DNA from: Catalimonadaceae bacterium JC749
GTDB lineage: Bacteria > Bacteroidota > Bacteroidia > Cytophagales > Cyclobacteriaceae
DNA length: 64,000 nucleotides
Direction: 5' to 3'
Assembly: GCA_021730635.1 (NCBI GenBank)
Contig: JAJNNC010000001.1
Span: 434,001-498,000 of the forward strand
Of the stretch, positions 45,286-55,013 are shown in pieces. The notes beneath the pieces are model-generated. The model was not told where the DNA came from. It ran no database searches and worked only from the letters and a program-made list of their open reading frames with translations. Positions within the stretch are counted from its first letter, which is position 1. Each line of letters starts with the position of its first letter. A program made the position numbers and the translations under genes.

Positions 45286-46328
45286 TATAAAGAAGATATC
45301 CTTGCGTTGTCCACGGCCTCTTTCACAGCCAAAGCATTTATATAGGGATCTGCTGTATTACATACAATTTCTTTTATATAATTCGTGTTTCTCATGGCTA
45401 AACAGCGCTGATAACTTTTATCATAATAAAATAGAAGTATGTCGGCGACCTCTTCCAGGCGCTTATCCTCCAATGCTTCTATGGCTTTATGGGTTTCCAG
45501 CCCGCCCAACCTTTTTTGAATTTTCATAATAGAAGCTACCAGGGCCTCCCGCTCACATTTTCCATATTCTTCTACCAATCGGCTGATCCTTTCTTCCCTG
45601 GCTAAGCTAACTTTCACCATGGGTGCCTGCTTCATTTGATTCCACAAATCCAGCGGGAGTTGTACCCCCCCAATACTAAACGACTCGTCTTCCATCCAAA
45701 CTCTTCTGGAGGAATCTATCGATCGCCATTGGGTATAGAGGTCATTCTGAAACTGCTCGGAAGAAGGTTGCCTACCCAAACCAATACCGCCGAAAGCCGA
45801 ACCACGATGACAGGCCAATGCTTCCAGATCAATGATTTGCTCGCCTAGTTCTGCCAAAGCCTGAAGAATGGCTGTCTTACCACTGCCAGTTTCCCCTCCT
45901 ACAACAATCAGTGGAAGTGGATTTTGAAAAGCGGAAAGCAGATGGCCACGATAAGCTTTATAGCCTCCTTCCAATGTTTCAGCACTCAAGCCTGCCGTTT
46001 GCAAGAGCCAGGCAAAACTTTCACTTCTCATGCCACCCCGCCAACAATGCACCAGTATTTTTCCTTTGAAAGCTAATCGGCGGGCTTCTTCCACAAACGA
46101 ACGCATTTTAGGACCCACCAGCTCCAATCCCAATAAAATAGCTTCTTCTTTTCCTATCTGTTTGTAGGTAGTGCCAACCCGGGCACGTTCCCTGTTATCA
46201 AAGAGTGGAAGATTATAGGCACCGGGAATATGCCCTCTGGCAAATTCAGCAGGAGATCGTACATCTATGACAGGAAGTTCTTTAGATTGATCTAAAAATG
46301 CTTCAACAGATAATTTACTCATCCTCAT
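45285..46328 (-). CDS. selU: tRNA 2-selenouridine synthase
   Basis: A 347-residue protein (SelU/MnmH) that converts 2-thiouridine to 2-selenouridine at the wobble position of tRNAs for Lys, Glu and Gln using selenophosphate. The N-terminal rhodanese domain has the catalytic Cys in [14 protein letters not shown]; the C-terminal P-loop domain has [12 protein letters not shown] (Walker A) and [19 protein letters not shown]. It is the first gene of the selU-selD operon. Confidence 0.95.
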   Translation of the reverse strand: MRMSKLSVEAFLDQSKELPVIDVRSPAEFARGHIPGAYNLPLFDNRERARVGTTYKQIGKEEAILLGLELVGPKMRSFVEEARRLAFKGKILVHCWRGGMRSESFAWLLQTAGLSAETLEGGYKAYRGHLLSAFQNPLPLIVVGGETGSGKTAILQALAELGEQIIDLEALACHRGSAFGGIGLGRQPSSEQFQNDLYTQWRSIDSSRRVWMEDESFSIGGVQLPLDLWNQMKQAPMVKVSLAREERISRLVEEYGKCEREALVASIMKIQKRLGGLETHKAIEALEDKRLEEVADILLFYYDKSYQRCLAMRNTNYIKEIVCNTADPYINALAVKEAVDNARISSL

Positions 46329-46398
46329 TTTTGTATCATAGCACTAGTTAGAACAGACGGTAACGATAGCTGATTTCCACTTATCTTTTAGTGCAAGG

Positions 46399-47721
46399 TT
46401 AGTCCACTTTCACAATTTCCTCCCGGATCATCTCTTCAGGAATTTCTCCTTCTGTACTGGCAACGACCATAGCTACAGAAGCGTCACCTGTTACATTGAC
46501 TACCGTACGGCACATATCCAGGATACGGTCTGGGGCCAGAATCAGGGCGATCCCTGCTGTAGGAACGCCGATTGCCTCTAAAACGATCACCAGCATAACG
46601 ACACCGGCACCCGGCACGGCAGCCGTCCCGATTGAAGCCAGCACCGCTGTGAGCACAATCATCAGCTGATCGCCAACAGATAATCCTAAACCCAACGCCT
46701 GAGCAATAAAGACAGCCGCCACCCCCTGATACAGACTGGTACCGTCCATATTGATGGTAGCACCTAACGGCAGCACAAAACTAGCTACTTCTTCAGATAC
46801 TTTCAGGTCTTTCTCTACCACTTCCATAGTCACCGGCAAGGTAGCCGCACTGGAACTGGTGCTGAAGGCCAGCAGTTGTGCCGGACGGATACCTCTGAAA
46901 AAGTCTTTATATTTTACTTTGGTAAATATTTTAAACAAAGCGGGATATACCAGGGCTACCATTGCTACCAGCCCGATAAGCACCGTGACGGAATACCAGA
47001 GCAAGGCATACAACAACTCAAAAGCTTTATCTGGGTTATCCCCTGCTAATTCAACGATCAGGGAGGCTATCAGGGCAAACACGCCATAGGGTGCCAGCAA
47101 CATAATAAACTCAACAATTTTGATAATGACGTCATTCAGTCCATCGAAGAAAGCAATTACTGGTTGCCCTTTTTGTCTTGGTATTTTCAGCAGGGCGATA
47201 CCGATGATCAGGGCGATAAACACTACCTGTAGCATGCTGCTGTTATTGCCGAAAGCTTGAAACACGTTCTCAGGAATCACATCGACAAGAGGCTGCAATG
47301 GGCCGGCATCTTTCACACCTTGCGCCACATCTTCCCGGCTTTCTACATCTCCGCTATACAGTGTCATCAGATTTTCCCTCGTAGATTGCGGCAGTTTCTT
47401 TCCGGGCTGAATAATATTGACACAGATCAAACCAATGGTAATGGCGATAGTGGTGGTGGCCAGGTATACAGCAATTGTTTTGCCACCCATTCGAGAGAGT
47501 TTTGTAATATCTCCCAGGCTGGCTACCCCTGTAATAAGAGAGGCCAATACCAGTGGTACAGCAATCATTTTGAGGGCATTGACGAAGATAGTTCCAAAAG
47601 GCTTGATATACCTGGCCGTAAACTCAGGTGACCATCCAAACTGAATACTAGCCAGCCCAAACAGTAACCCTAAAATAAGGCCAATGATTATTTGAGTATG
47701 TAGAGGAATTCGTTTTTTCAT
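46399..47721 (-). CDS. Dicarboxylate/amino-acid:cation symporter (DAACS family)
   Basis: A 440-residue inner-membrane transporter with eight TM helices and two re-entrant loops. The hallmark FSTSSSAATLPVTMEV (HP1), TINMDGTSLYQGVAAVFIAQ (TM7) and the SIGTAAVPGAGVVMLVI (HP2) motif identify the Glt/DctA family, which brings in glutamate, aspartate or C4-dicarboxylates with Na+ or H+. It is monocistronic; the substrate cannot be set by eye. Confidence 0.94.
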   Translation of the reverse strand: MKKRIPLHTQIIIGLILGLLFGLASIQFGWSPEFTARYIKPFGTIFVNALKMIAVPLVLASLITGVASLGDITKLSRMGGKTIAVYLATTTIAITIGLICVNIIQPGKKLPQSTRENLMTLYSGDVESREDVAQGVKDAGPLQPLVDVIPENVFQAFGNNSSMLQVVFIALIIGIALLKIPRQKGQPVIAFFDGLNDVIIKIVEFIMLLAPYGVFALIASLIVELAGDNPDKAFELLYALLWYSVTVLIGLVAMVALVYPALFKIFTKVKYKDFFRGIRPAQLLAFSTSSSAATLPVTMEVVEKDLKVSEEVASFVLPLGATINMDGTSLYQGVAAVFIAQALGLGLSVGDQLMIVLTAVLASIGTAAVPGAGVVMLVIVLEAIGVPTAGIALILAPDRILDMCRTVVNVTGDASVAMVVASTEGEIPEEMIREEIVKVD

Positions 47722-47972
47722 GTAGGTCAGGCAGTTATGAGATTTCTTCCAGGCTGTAAAAATGCAAAATAAGAAAAGAAAATACTAAACCTTGCTTGCC
47801 TAAGGAAAACGAGAAAAGATTTCAGGACTTCGTATTTCCCAATTATATCGGAAAACCGGAAAATATAGATACATTATTTTTTCAAGCTGTACCTCCTGAT
47901 TTGATCACATTCAGCATAAGTCACATGCCCTGTTGTCCATTTTCTGTAATGAGAGCGTAGCTTTGCGGATGT

Positions 47973-48308
47973 TTACCAATACTGCCTGAAAGCAAAAGGT
48001 TTACGGTGGTATAAATACTGGAGATCGTGTTCATGGGAAAAAGCTTCCCGCTCAAAGCTGATATTTCGGTAGGCCTGCTCATGGGAATGCCCTTTCATCC
48101 TTCCCATTAGGTACTCCAGCAGATATAAAAGATAAAAAGGGATGACCAGCAGTTCTGCCTGCTGCCGGATGTGAATTTTTTCGTGGTTCATCAGCGTGGC
48201 ATTACGCTGATCTTGTACGAAACGTAGCAGAATGAAAGGGTATAGCGTAATAGCCCTGGCAAAATTAAAAGTGATATATTTCACCAATCGGGGAGCGTAC
48301 AAAACCAT
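47973..48308 (-). CDS. Small membrane protein with HExxH motif
   Basis: A 111-residue protein with an amphipathic N-terminus, then MNHEKIHIRQQAEL and a hydrophobic stretch (LLVIPFYLLYLLEYLM), then NISFEREAFSHEHD. HEKIH is a zincin-type HExxH, and the Glu of FEREA could be the third ligand, so this could be a tiny metalloprotease-like membrane protein. Similar short proteins are found in Bacteroidota, without function. It is the last gene of a three-gene run led by the SDR gene. Confidence 0.65.
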   Translation of the reverse strand: MVLYAPRLVKYITFNFARAITLYPFILLRFVQDQRNATLMNHEKIHIRQQAELLVIPFYLLYLLEYLMGRMKGHSHEQAYRNISFEREAFSHEHDLQYLYHRKPFAFRQYW

Positions 48309-48344
48309 GGTAAGCGTTTACTTTACATCAACAGATCGGCTTGC

Positions 48345-48773
48345 TCAGTCAGGCCTTATATATAAATCTGACAGTATGGAAGAAAAATCATGGGTTTTGT
48401 TATCCAAATAGATATAAGGGCAGTATACGTTGAATAAATCTTCCGACAGAATAGCGAGCAATGAATTTCTCAGACTGACGGCTCGTCCTAAGTTTCTACC
48501 CCCATTGGACACATTTCTTTCTGTTTCGTCATATACATACTGTCGATCTGAGATGTCAGCCTGGATAAAGTAAACAGATTCATTCTGAAGAATGCCAAAG
48601 AAAACTTCCTGTACCATCGCTTCCGGAAAAACAGTAAGGGAAGCGCGGTATATGGTGGTGTCGCTATCAAGGGCGGTTAGCCGTTCCAACTGGCAGGTAC
48701 AGAATTTTTGTCCCCAGGCCAGCGTAGTTATCAGGCTCATCAATAATATCCCCAAGAGTTTGTGTGTCATCAT
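48345..48773 (-). CDS. Exported hypothetical protein
   Basis: About 142 residues from the ATG at 48773 (MMTHKLLGILLM), with a signal peptide ending near TLAWGQ. An upstream ATG at 48803 would overlap the SDR gene. The mature part starts with FCTCQLERL (two Cys) and contains Tyr-rich and Asp-rich segments (DRQYVYDETERN, YCPYIYLDNK). No family recognised. It lies between the SDR gene and the HExxH membrane protein gene in one operon. Confidence 0.6.
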   Translation of the reverse strand: MMTHKLLGILLMSLITTLAWGQKFCTCQLERLTALDSDTTIYRASLTVFPEAMVQEVFFGILQNESVYFIQADISDRQYVYDETERNVSNGGRNLGRAVSLRNSLLAILSEDLFNVYCPYIYLDNKTHDFSSILSDLYIRPD

Positions 48774-48792
48774 GTTAAGGTTAGGTAATACA

Positions 48793-49830
48793 CTATGTTT
48801 CATTATTTCGCTGCGCTGCTTTTTCGTCTTCCTTGGTCAGTGCGGAAGGGGAGAGCGCAGATTCACTTTCGTAACCCTTCATCCGTTTTTTACCGATACC
48901 TCCCGGTTCGGGCAGCCAGCGGTTTACCAAACCCAGCACATCAGAAATCAATCCGGGGAACAATCCATTCAGCCCTGTCAATAGCTTAGCCTGAACAGAC
49001 AGCACCAGGGTGCTCTGACCATGGCGGCAGGCTTCAACGATATCTTTGGCTGACCCCCTGGCATCCATAGAAACCAAGGGAGAAGCATCGCTCACGGTAA
49101 ACCAGGTCTGTTCTTCACGGTGTTTGCCTTTGAAAAGAACATTTCTGGGGCTACCTGTCCGCATCAGACCCGGACAAACGGTGGTTACATAGATATTGTC
49201 TTTCAGCAATTCGGCTCTATAGCCTTCGGAAAGACCTACCAAAGCATGTTTACCGGCGCTATAGGGCACCAGGTGGGGGATACTTACTTTGCCTCCAATA
49301 GAGGCTATATTTACAATACGGCCTTCTCTGCTTTCACGCATTTCAGGCAAGACTTCTTCCATGGTATATAATGGCGCCCAGTAGTGAACCTTGATAGATT
49401 CTTCAAATTCCCGTTCTTCCATCTCCTCCAGTGGGGCTACCTGTATGGTACCAGCATTGTTAATTAATACTTCTACCGGCCCAAAGCGACTCCTTATTTG
49501 CTCAACCATCGCCCGTACCTGTTCCCTTTGGGTCACATCACAGGGAATGGCCAATATGTCATAGGGATTATTTTTTTCTTCGGCCAACACGGCCAGCTCC
49601 TGGCGAGCTTCTTCCAGGTCATTTTCATTGCGGGCACATATCACTACCTTAGCACCTTGCTCTACCAGCACCCGGGCCAGCTCCAACCCCAAACCCCTGG
49701 AACCACCCGTAATTAAGGTAGTACGGTTGGCAAGATCTATCGCACGCTGCTGCTGGTTGATCAGTCGGGTAGCTACCACACCACCCACACCTATGGCCGA
49801 CCAGAGCAAGGCTTTTTGTGTAGTATTCAT
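48793..49830 (-). CDS. SDR-family oxidoreductase with N-terminal hydrophobic segment
   Basis: A 345-residue short-chain dehydrogenase. A hydrophobic N-terminus (ALLWSAIGVGGVVATRL) precedes the Rossmann motif TLITGGSRGLGLELAR; NNAG, and the catalytic Ser and YSAGKHA (Tyr-x3-Lys) follow. A C-terminal extension of about 90 residues ends in a polar, Glu/Lys-rich tail. Ketone or alcohol substrate unknown; the N-terminal segment may tether it to the inner membrane. It leads a three-gene operon. Confidence 0.9.
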   Translation of the reverse strand: MNTTQKALLWSAIGVGGVVATRLINQQQRAIDLANRTTLITGGSRGLGLELARVLVEQGAKVVICARNENDLEEARQELAVLAEEKNNPYDILAIPCDVTQREQVRAMVEQIRSRFGPVEVLINNAGTIQVAPLEEMEEREFEESIKVHYWAPLYTMEEVLPEMRESREGRIVNIASIGGKVSIPHLVPYSAGKHALVGLSEGYRAELLKDNIYVTTVCPGLMRTGSPRNVLFKGKHREEQTWFTVSDASPLVSMDARGSAKDIVEACRHGQSTLVLSVQAKLLTGLNGLFPGLISDVLGLVNRWLPEPGGIGKKRMKGYESESALSPSALTKEDEKAAQRNNET

Positions 49831-49954
49831 AGTTAAAAAAATTATAATAAAGATTGCATAAAAGTACAGTCTGCTATAAGCTTACGAAATTATAAAATAT
49901 TTATTGAAAAAATCTCAGGAATATTCAGATTAATTTTTCTGTTTTGCCGCTCTT

Positions 49955-49986
49955 TTTGTTATTGAAGAATAATGCTGTATCTTGAT
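49955..49986 (+). promoter_or_regulatory. Possible promoter of the TIM-barrel isomerase gene
   Basis: TTTG (49955-49958), 20 bases, then TATCTTGA (49979-49986), which matches six of the eight TAnnTTTG positions. It lies about 24 bp before the ATG. Confidence 0.4.
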
Positions 49987-50009
49987 TCGTCAATCAATTT
50001 CACTATAAA

Positions 50010-50897
50010 ATGAATACGCACAACCGACGCTACGCACTCAAAAAGATTGCTGGTAGCACAGCCTTGTTTGCCGCAACGAATCCACTGATAACTTCCTCTA
50101 ACCTTACACTGAAAGAACCATTGAAACTGAAAGGCAACATCAAGCACTCGGTCTGTAAGTGGTGCTACGACAAAATTCCCTTGGAAGAATTTTGCGTCGC
50201 TGCTAAGCAAATGGGCCTACAATCTGTAGAACTTTTGGGACCTGAAGAATGGCCTGTTCTGAAAAAACATGGCCTTACCTGCGCTTTGGCGGCCTACTGG
50301 AAAAATGGGTTTGGTATCACCAAATGCTGGAATCGCAAAGAACATCATGATCAGTTGGTGGCCCTTTATGAAGAAAGCATTCCGCTGGTAGCCAAAGCGG
50401 GTCTGGATCAGATCATCACCTTTTCCGGCAACCGTGAAGGGATGGATGATGAAACCGGTATGAAAAACTGTGCTACCGGCCTGAAACGTATTATGTCGCT
50501 GGCTGAAAAACACAAGGTAAAAGTAGTGATGGAACTCCTCAACAGTAAGGTAAACCATCCGGATTACATGTGCGATCATACAACATGGGGGGTGGAGCTC
50601 TGTAAAATGATAGACTCTGAGAATTTCACTCTGCTCTATGATATTTATCATATGCAGATTATGGAAGGAGATGTGATTGCCACCATCCGGGAATATCATC
50701 CTTACATTTCGCATTACCACACCGGTGGTGTACCCGGCCGGGCAGAAATAGACGAGACACAGGAACTGTATTATCCAGCCATCGTACGCGCCATTGTTGA
50801 CACAGGCTTTCAAGGCTTTATTGCCCAGGAGTTTGTTCCTAAAAGTGGCGATCCGCTGGCCTCCCTGCAGGAAGGCGTAGAAACCTGTGATGTGTAG
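50010..50897 (+). CDS. TIM-barrel sugar isomerase/epimerase (hydroxypyruvate isomerase-like)
   Basis: A 295-residue protein of the xylose isomerase-like TIM-barrel superfamily. The N-terminus NRRYALKKIAGSTALFAAT resembles a Tat signal (RR followed by hydrophobic), so it may be exported folded. Metal-ligand segments typical of the group are ELLNSKVNHP, DIYHMQIMEGD, HYHTGGVPGR and QEFVPKSGDP, which are very like hydroxypyruvate isomerase (Hyi). Exported members with Tat signals are widespread in Bacteroidota, with unknown substrates. Confidence 0.85.
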   Translation: MNTHNRRYALKKIAGSTALFAATNPLITSSNLTLKEPLKLKGNIKHSVCKWCYDKIPLEEFCVAAKQMGLQSVELLGPEEWPVLKKHGLTCALAAYWKNGFGITKCWNRKEHHDQLVALYEESIPLVAKAGLDQIITFSGNREGMDDETGMKNCATGLKRIMSLAEKHKVKVVMELLNSKVNHPDYMCDHTTWGVELCKMIDSENFTLLYDIYHMQIMEGDVIATIREYHPYISHYHTGGVPGRAEIDETQELYYPAIVRAIVDTGFQGFIAQEFVPKSGDPLASLQEGVETCDV

Positions 50898-50935
50898 TTA
50901 GCCAAAACAGGAATGAGCAGTCGTTGATTTAAGGT

Positions 50936-50968
50936 TGGCCGTATTTACCATTATTCGCAAAACGGCCA
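50936..50968. terminator. Hairpin between convergent genes
   Basis: TGGCCGT (50936-50942) pairs with ACGGCCA (50962-50968). There is no T-run on either strand, so termination efficiency is uncertain. Confidence 0.4.
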
Positions 50969-50979
50969 GTCATTATCTA

Positions 50980-51726
50980 TTATACCCTAAATCCGGCCTT
51001 GGCTGAAAAACTCAGAGAGCTATCTTCCTTTTTTCCGGCAATCAGAAATACGCCCGGGGCTTCTGAACTTGGGGTGCTATAGAGCTTGATGGTATCCTGA
51101 AAACGGGATTCCGCCAGGAAATTAATCTGCAATGATTGCAAAGGATGCTGCTCATACTGCTGGGGAGCAAAGCAATCCAGTACCCAGTGGATATACTGCA
51201 CATTGTTGACGTGCCAGTTGTGATCCAGGTCCGTATATCGTACCCGAACAGCATAAATTTCCTCTTCTAATTGTGGTAATTCTATTTTATCTATGGTTTC
51301 TGTCAGCGCCTGCTTGTCTGGCACCAGCAATTGCTCCAGGAAGTGATCAGGACGCACCGGCCTGCGGGTAGCGGCATCTACCATGAGCCAGTAAGAAGTA
51401 GCCTGACACAACACCTCACCCGCTTCATCACTGAGTTCAAAATCCCGGATGGCAAACAAGCGGTTCAGGCCTTTGGGCCAGGTGCTGATGACGATTGTAT
51501 CGTGCCATGTTGGCAAACGGTTGATCTTTACCAGTAACCGGGAGAGTACCCAGAAGATATTTTTCTGCTGCAAATGGGTATAGCCTACTCCCAGCTGTTG
51601 CGCATGATGACTGGCTACCTCCTGAAAAAGGCTACACATCACTTCTATTTTCAGTCGGTGCGTCAGGTCTATTTCAAAAGACCGCACCGTAAAGGATTCC
51701 CGATGTATGAGTGGCTTTCCAGACAA
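50980..51726 (-). CDS. Acyl-ACP thioesterase (FatA/FatB type)
   Basis: A 248-residue double hot-dog enzyme that releases fatty acids from acyl carrier protein. Features: SFEIDLTHRLKIEVM at the start, the SYWLMVDAATRRPVRP segment, and the C-terminal catalytic VRYTDLDHNWHVNNVQYIHW (Asp, Asn, His pattern of plant FatA/B). It ends the SDR - sulfotransferase-like - thioesterase run (52 bp gap to the gene upstream). Confidence 0.88.
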   Translation of the reverse strand: MSGKPLIHRESFTVRSFEIDLTHRLKIEVMCSLFQEVASHHAQQLGVGYTHLQQKNIFWVLSRLLVKINRLPTWHDTIVISTWPKGLNRLFAIRDFELSDEAGEVLCQATSYWLMVDAATRRPVRPDHFLEQLLVPDKQALTETIDKIELPQLEEEIYAVRVRYTDLDHNWHVNNVQYIHWVLDCFAPQQYEQHPLQSLQINFLAESRFQDTIKLYSTPSSEAPGVFLIAGKKEDSSLSFSAKAGFRV

Positions 51727-51778
51727 AACTCAGATTATTTTAAGGTAAACAACGTAAGCTATGGGAGAGGCTGTTGGT

Positions 51779-52495
51779 TCAGGCTTTGATAGACAGTGCA
51801 AAGAGCTCCTGATAGTAGGGCATGGCTTCTTCGTATAAAGGGATCAGATGCTCGGGCAGTTTTCTTTCTTTCTCCTGCTGTTTCTGAAACCCGCTAGATC
51901 GATGTACATTTTCGTACCAGTATTTAGCCCACACGCCGTCTTGCGGAATAGGCCCGGGAGCCCATTGGAGCATACCTTCCTCAAAGGGAATTTGTAAAGC
52001 CTCACACAATCGCCTCATCACCTGAGGGGGATCTTTGAGGAGTTCGCCGGAGTCTAGTACCACTGCATTTTTGTGCTCCTTCTGTAAGAAATGCAGTATA
52101 GCGACCTGCCGCTCCAGTCCTATGTCTGTCATATCCGGATAGGGAATCACCTGGGCAAAAGAACAGATCAGTTGTTTGGGATTCCTGATCAGGAAAAGAT
52201 TATCCAACATCGTCAGAAAAGTAAGGTCGCCTCCCTGCAGATGATGCGCCATTCCCTTGATAAAAAGTATTGATTTTTCGTAATCGCCTAAAATAACCTG
52301 CTCTACCACCCGGTTCCAGTCGCTATCCATACTTTGCAATACTTCCTCTTTGCCCGGATGATCTTTATCTGTCAGGCGAAGGTAATGCGCATACAAAGGT
52401 TCATCCACCACTTGTGTATCCGACCGGTGGGCAAAGGAGTACATGAGTGCCGTAGACAAATTTCTGGGTCCTGAAATAAGATGGATACGTTTCAT
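51779..52495 (-). CDS. Sulfotransferase-like P-loop protein
   Basis: A 238-residue protein whose N-terminal HLISGPRNLSTALMYSFA resembles the PAPS-binding 5'-phosphosulfate loop of sulfotransferases. DNLFLIRNPKQLICSF is similar to the 3'-phosphate region (IRNP), and VVLDSGELLKDPPQVMRRLCE the dimerisation part. It is shorter than classic sulfotransferases, so a related P-loop function is possible. It starts nine bases after the SDR gene stop, so the two are co-transcribed. Confidence 0.75.
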   Translation of the reverse strand: MKRIHLISGPRNLSTALMYSFAHRSDTQVVDEPLYAHYLRLTDKDHPGKEEVLQSMDSDWNRVVEQVILGDYEKSILFIKGMAHHLQGGDLTFLTMLDNLFLIRNPKQLICSFAQVIPYPDMTDIGLERQVAILHFLQKEHKNAVVLDSGELLKDPPQVMRRLCEALQIPFEEGMLQWAPGPIPQDGVWAKYWYENVHRSSGFQKQQEKERKLPEHLIPLYEEAMPYYQELFALSIKA

Positions 52496-52504
52496 GAGAG
52501 CTTT

Positions 52505-53275
52505 TTAATCCCGCTTACTGCCGGGTATCATTACGCCCAGTCCACCATCGATGCGATACGCCTGGCCGGTCATAAAAGCTGCTTTGTCGCTACACAGATA
52601 AGCAATAAATTCTCCCACCTCTATCGGTTGGGCAATACGTTTGGTCAGATGCATATCCACACACTCCTGGTAGACCTGTTCGGGATCAGGTGATTGACTG
52701 AACCCCCAGCGAACCATAGGGGTATCTACCGTACCCGGGCAGACTGCCACACAACGTATCTGAGGGGCATAATCTACCGCAATACTGCGGGTAAGGCCTA
52801 GCATTGCTGTTTTTGAGGTAACATAGGGACCTACGTTGCCCTGGCTGAGCATGGCCTGTACGCTGGATACGTTGACAACCACTCCTTTGCCTAATTTTTG
52901 CATGTGGGGGATGGCATGTTTGGCACAGAGAAAGGCACTTTTCAGGTTGATATTCATCACCAGGTCCCACTCTTCTTCCGTAGTTTCCGTCACTTTGGAG
53001 TATCGCTGTATACCAGCATTGTTGACAAGATAGTTGATCTGCCCAAACTGCTCCACACCCTGTGCCACGGCCTGTTTCACTTCCTGTTCTTTGGAAACAT
53101 CGCAGGGAATGAAAAGCGATTTTCCCTTTCCTTTTTCTTCGAGTTTTCTGCCATTTTCCTGGTCTTTATCCAGAATAATAACATTGGCACCTTCTCGCAG
53201 GAATACTTCTACGCTGGCAGCGCCAATGCCTTTACTTCCTCCGGTAACAATAGCAGTTCTATTTTGATGATCCAT
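52505..53275 (-). CDS. SDR-family oxidoreductase
   Basis: A 256-residue classical short-chain dehydrogenase. TGGSKGIGAASVEVF (NAD(P) binding), NNAG in YLVNNAGIQRYS, and the catalytic Ser with YVTSKTAMLGLTRS (Tyr-x3-Lys). The Asp after beta2 (IILDKDQE) suggests NAD+ preference. It is first in a three-gene run with the sulfotransferase-like and thioesterase genes. A TACATTTG -7 box lies at 53322-53329 on the minus strand. Confidence 0.92.
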   Translation of the reverse strand: MDHQNRTAIVTGGSKGIGAASVEVFLREGANVIILDKDQENGRKLEEKGKGKSLFIPCDVSKEQEVKQAVAQGVEQFGQINYLVNNAGIQRYSKVTETTEEEWDLVMNINLKSAFLCAKHAIPHMQKLGKGVVVNVSSVQAMLSQGNVGPYVTSKTAMLGLTRSIAVDYAPQIRCVAVCPGTVDTPMVRWGFSQSPDPEQVYQECVDMHLTKRIAQPIEVGEFIAYLCSDKAAFMTGQAYRIDGGLGVMIPGSKRD

Positions 53276-53321
53276 AGTCTGTTACAATATGGCTTAAAGT
53301 AAAGCAAATTTTCAGAACCGT

Positions 53322-53329
53322 CAAATGTA
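53322..53329 (-). promoter_or_regulatory. Putative -7 box for the SDR operon
   Basis: TACATTTG on the minus strand is an exact TAnnTTTG match, about 47 bp before the SDR start codon. No convincing -33 element. Confidence 0.35.
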
Positions 53330-53418
53330 GCAGACGGGGAAATGTTGAGTAAAAAACCGCTTGGGCAGCATTCAAATATTTTAACTAACTTGGAAGCCCA
53401 GAAAAACCAACATTTACA

Positions 53419-54867
53419 ATGAGCCTGCCACAACCACTACACAAAACATGGACTATTATTTACACTATTTTTTGCCTGGGCTGCACTGGCAATCCAGCCT
53501 CCAACCAGGAAACTACAGCAGAAAGCGCTTCTCAACAAAATCTTCCAAATATCATTTTCATTCTGGCCGATGATCTGGGCTATGGTGATGTGGGGGCTTA
53601 TGGCCAGTCACAAATACAGACACCTCATATTGATCAGCTGGCACGGGAAGGCATCCGTTTTACTCAATTTTATGCAGGGGCAACCGTTTGTGCTCCCTCC
53701 CGCAGTGTACTGATGACAGGGCAGCATACCGGGCATACGAGAGTACGAGGCAATGCCGGAAGGGGCGAATCCATCAAACAATCGTTGCAACCTGAAGATA
53801 CCACCCTGGCTGAACTACTGAAGAAAACAGATTACCAGACAGGGTTGGTAGGTAAATGGGGGCTGGGTGAGATTGATGAACCGGGCATGCCGCTGGATCA
53901 GGGCTTCGATACATTTTTTGGTTACCTCAACCAGAAACATGCTCATAATTATTATCCGGCTTTTCTATGGCGCAACAGGGATACCGTTCATCTTCAAAAC
54001 GTCGTTCCACCTGCTCAAAACAACGAAGAAGGTTTTGGCGTGGGGTATGCTACCCAAAAAGTGGCATACAGCCATGACCTATTCGTGCAGGAAGCTCTGG
54101 ATTTTATTCAAAAGAGTGAAGGTCAACCTTTCTTTCTGTATTTGGCGCTGACCATTCCGCATGCTAATAATGAGGCCGGAGACCAGGGTATGGAAGTGCC
54201 AGAAGCAGCCTCATACGCACAGCAGGATTGGCCTGAAAATCAGAAAAACATGGCAGCTATGGTCACACGTATGGATAGCGATATAGGCAAAATTATGGAA
54301 GCATTGAAGAATTATGGTATAGAGGAAAATACTATTGTCTTTTTTACTTCTGATAATGGCCCACACCATGAAGGAGGCAATGATCCGGATTTCTTTGATT
54401 CCAATGGCCCGCTACGGGGCACTAAGAGAGATTTATATGAAGGGGGTATCCGGGTTCCTTTTATTGTTCGCTGGCCCGGTCATACGCCAGCAGGCACTAC
54501 TTCGGATCATGTGGGCTATTTCGGAGATATGATGGCTACTTTTGCTGATATTGCGGGTGTTACGCCTCCTGAGCATCTTCAGAGCATCAGTATCTATCCT
54601 ACCTTGCAGGGAAAACCTGAGCAGCAGCAACATGATTATCTCTACTGGGAGTTTTATGAGCAAGGCTCCAAACAGGCTGTACGCATGGGGCAGTGGAAAG
54701 GAATACGCCAACCAATGTTTACCGGGGAGATAGAATTGTATAATCTGGAAGAAGATTTGGGCGAACAAAATAATGTAGCCAATCAGCATCCGGATGTAGT
54801 AGCCAAGATAGAAGCGTTGATGGAGGAAGCACACGAACCCTCTCCGCTATGGGCTGTCAAACAATAA
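53419..54867 (+). CDS. Sulfatase (arylsulfatase/S1 family), exported
   Basis: A 482-residue enzyme with an N-terminal hydrophobic segment ([11 protein letters not shown]) that may be a lipoprotein signal. The sulfatase motif [18 protein letters not shown] (C91) is the Cys-type formylglycine site and needs maturation by an anaerobic or FGE-type modifying enzyme, not seen here. [14 protein letters not shown] and [12 protein letters not shown] supply the calcium ligands. It may remove sulfate from algal or animal polysaccharide. It is divergent from the SDR/sulfotransferase-like operon. Confidence 0.93.
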   Translation: MSLPQPLHKTWTIIYTIFCLGCTGNPASNQETTAESASQQNLPNIIFILADDLGYGDVGAYGQSQIQTPHIDQLAREGIRFTQFYAGATVCAPSRSVLMTGQHTGHTRVRGNAGRGESIKQSLQPEDTTLAELLKKTDYQTGLVGKWGLGEIDEPGMPLDQGFDTFFGYLNQKHAHNYYPAFLWRNRDTVHLQNVVPPAQNNEEGFGVGYATQKVAYSHDLFVQEALDFIQKSEGQPFFLYLALTIPHANNEAGDQGMEVPEAASYAQQDWPENQKNMAAMVTRMDSDIGKIMEALKNYGIEENTIVFFTSDNGPHHEGGNDPDFFDSNGPLRGTKRDLYEGGIRVPFIVRWPGHTPAGTTSDHVGYFGDMMATFADIAGVTPPEHLQSISIYPTLQGKPEQQQHDYLYWEFYEQGSKQAVRMGQWKGIRQPMFTGEIELYNLEEDLGEQNNVANQHPDVVAKIEALMEEAHEPSPLWAVKQ

Positions 54868-54943
54868 TTGTTTTTCCGGAAGACTCCTCCTTTTCCACGT
54901 CAAGGTGAATAAAAAACCTGAACATACAGATGCTATAACATAA

Positions 54944-54972
54944 TTGTTATTTGTCAATTGTTTTTACCTTTG
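54944..54972 (+). promoter_or_regulatory. Promoter of fabI (Bacteroidota sigma consensus)
   Basis: TTG (54944-54946), 18 bases, then TACCTTTG (54965-54972), an exact match to the -33/-7 consensus. The leader is about 35-40 bases to the ATG at 55014. Confidence 0.65.
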
Positions 54973-55013
54973 TGCTCATAGTAAATTTTTTAATATAACT
55001 AACTTTCATACTG

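Noticed and set aside
48592-48984. Plus-strand frame of 130 codons over the SDR gene end
   Set aside because: It overlaps two supported minus-strand genes and its product has no family resemblance.
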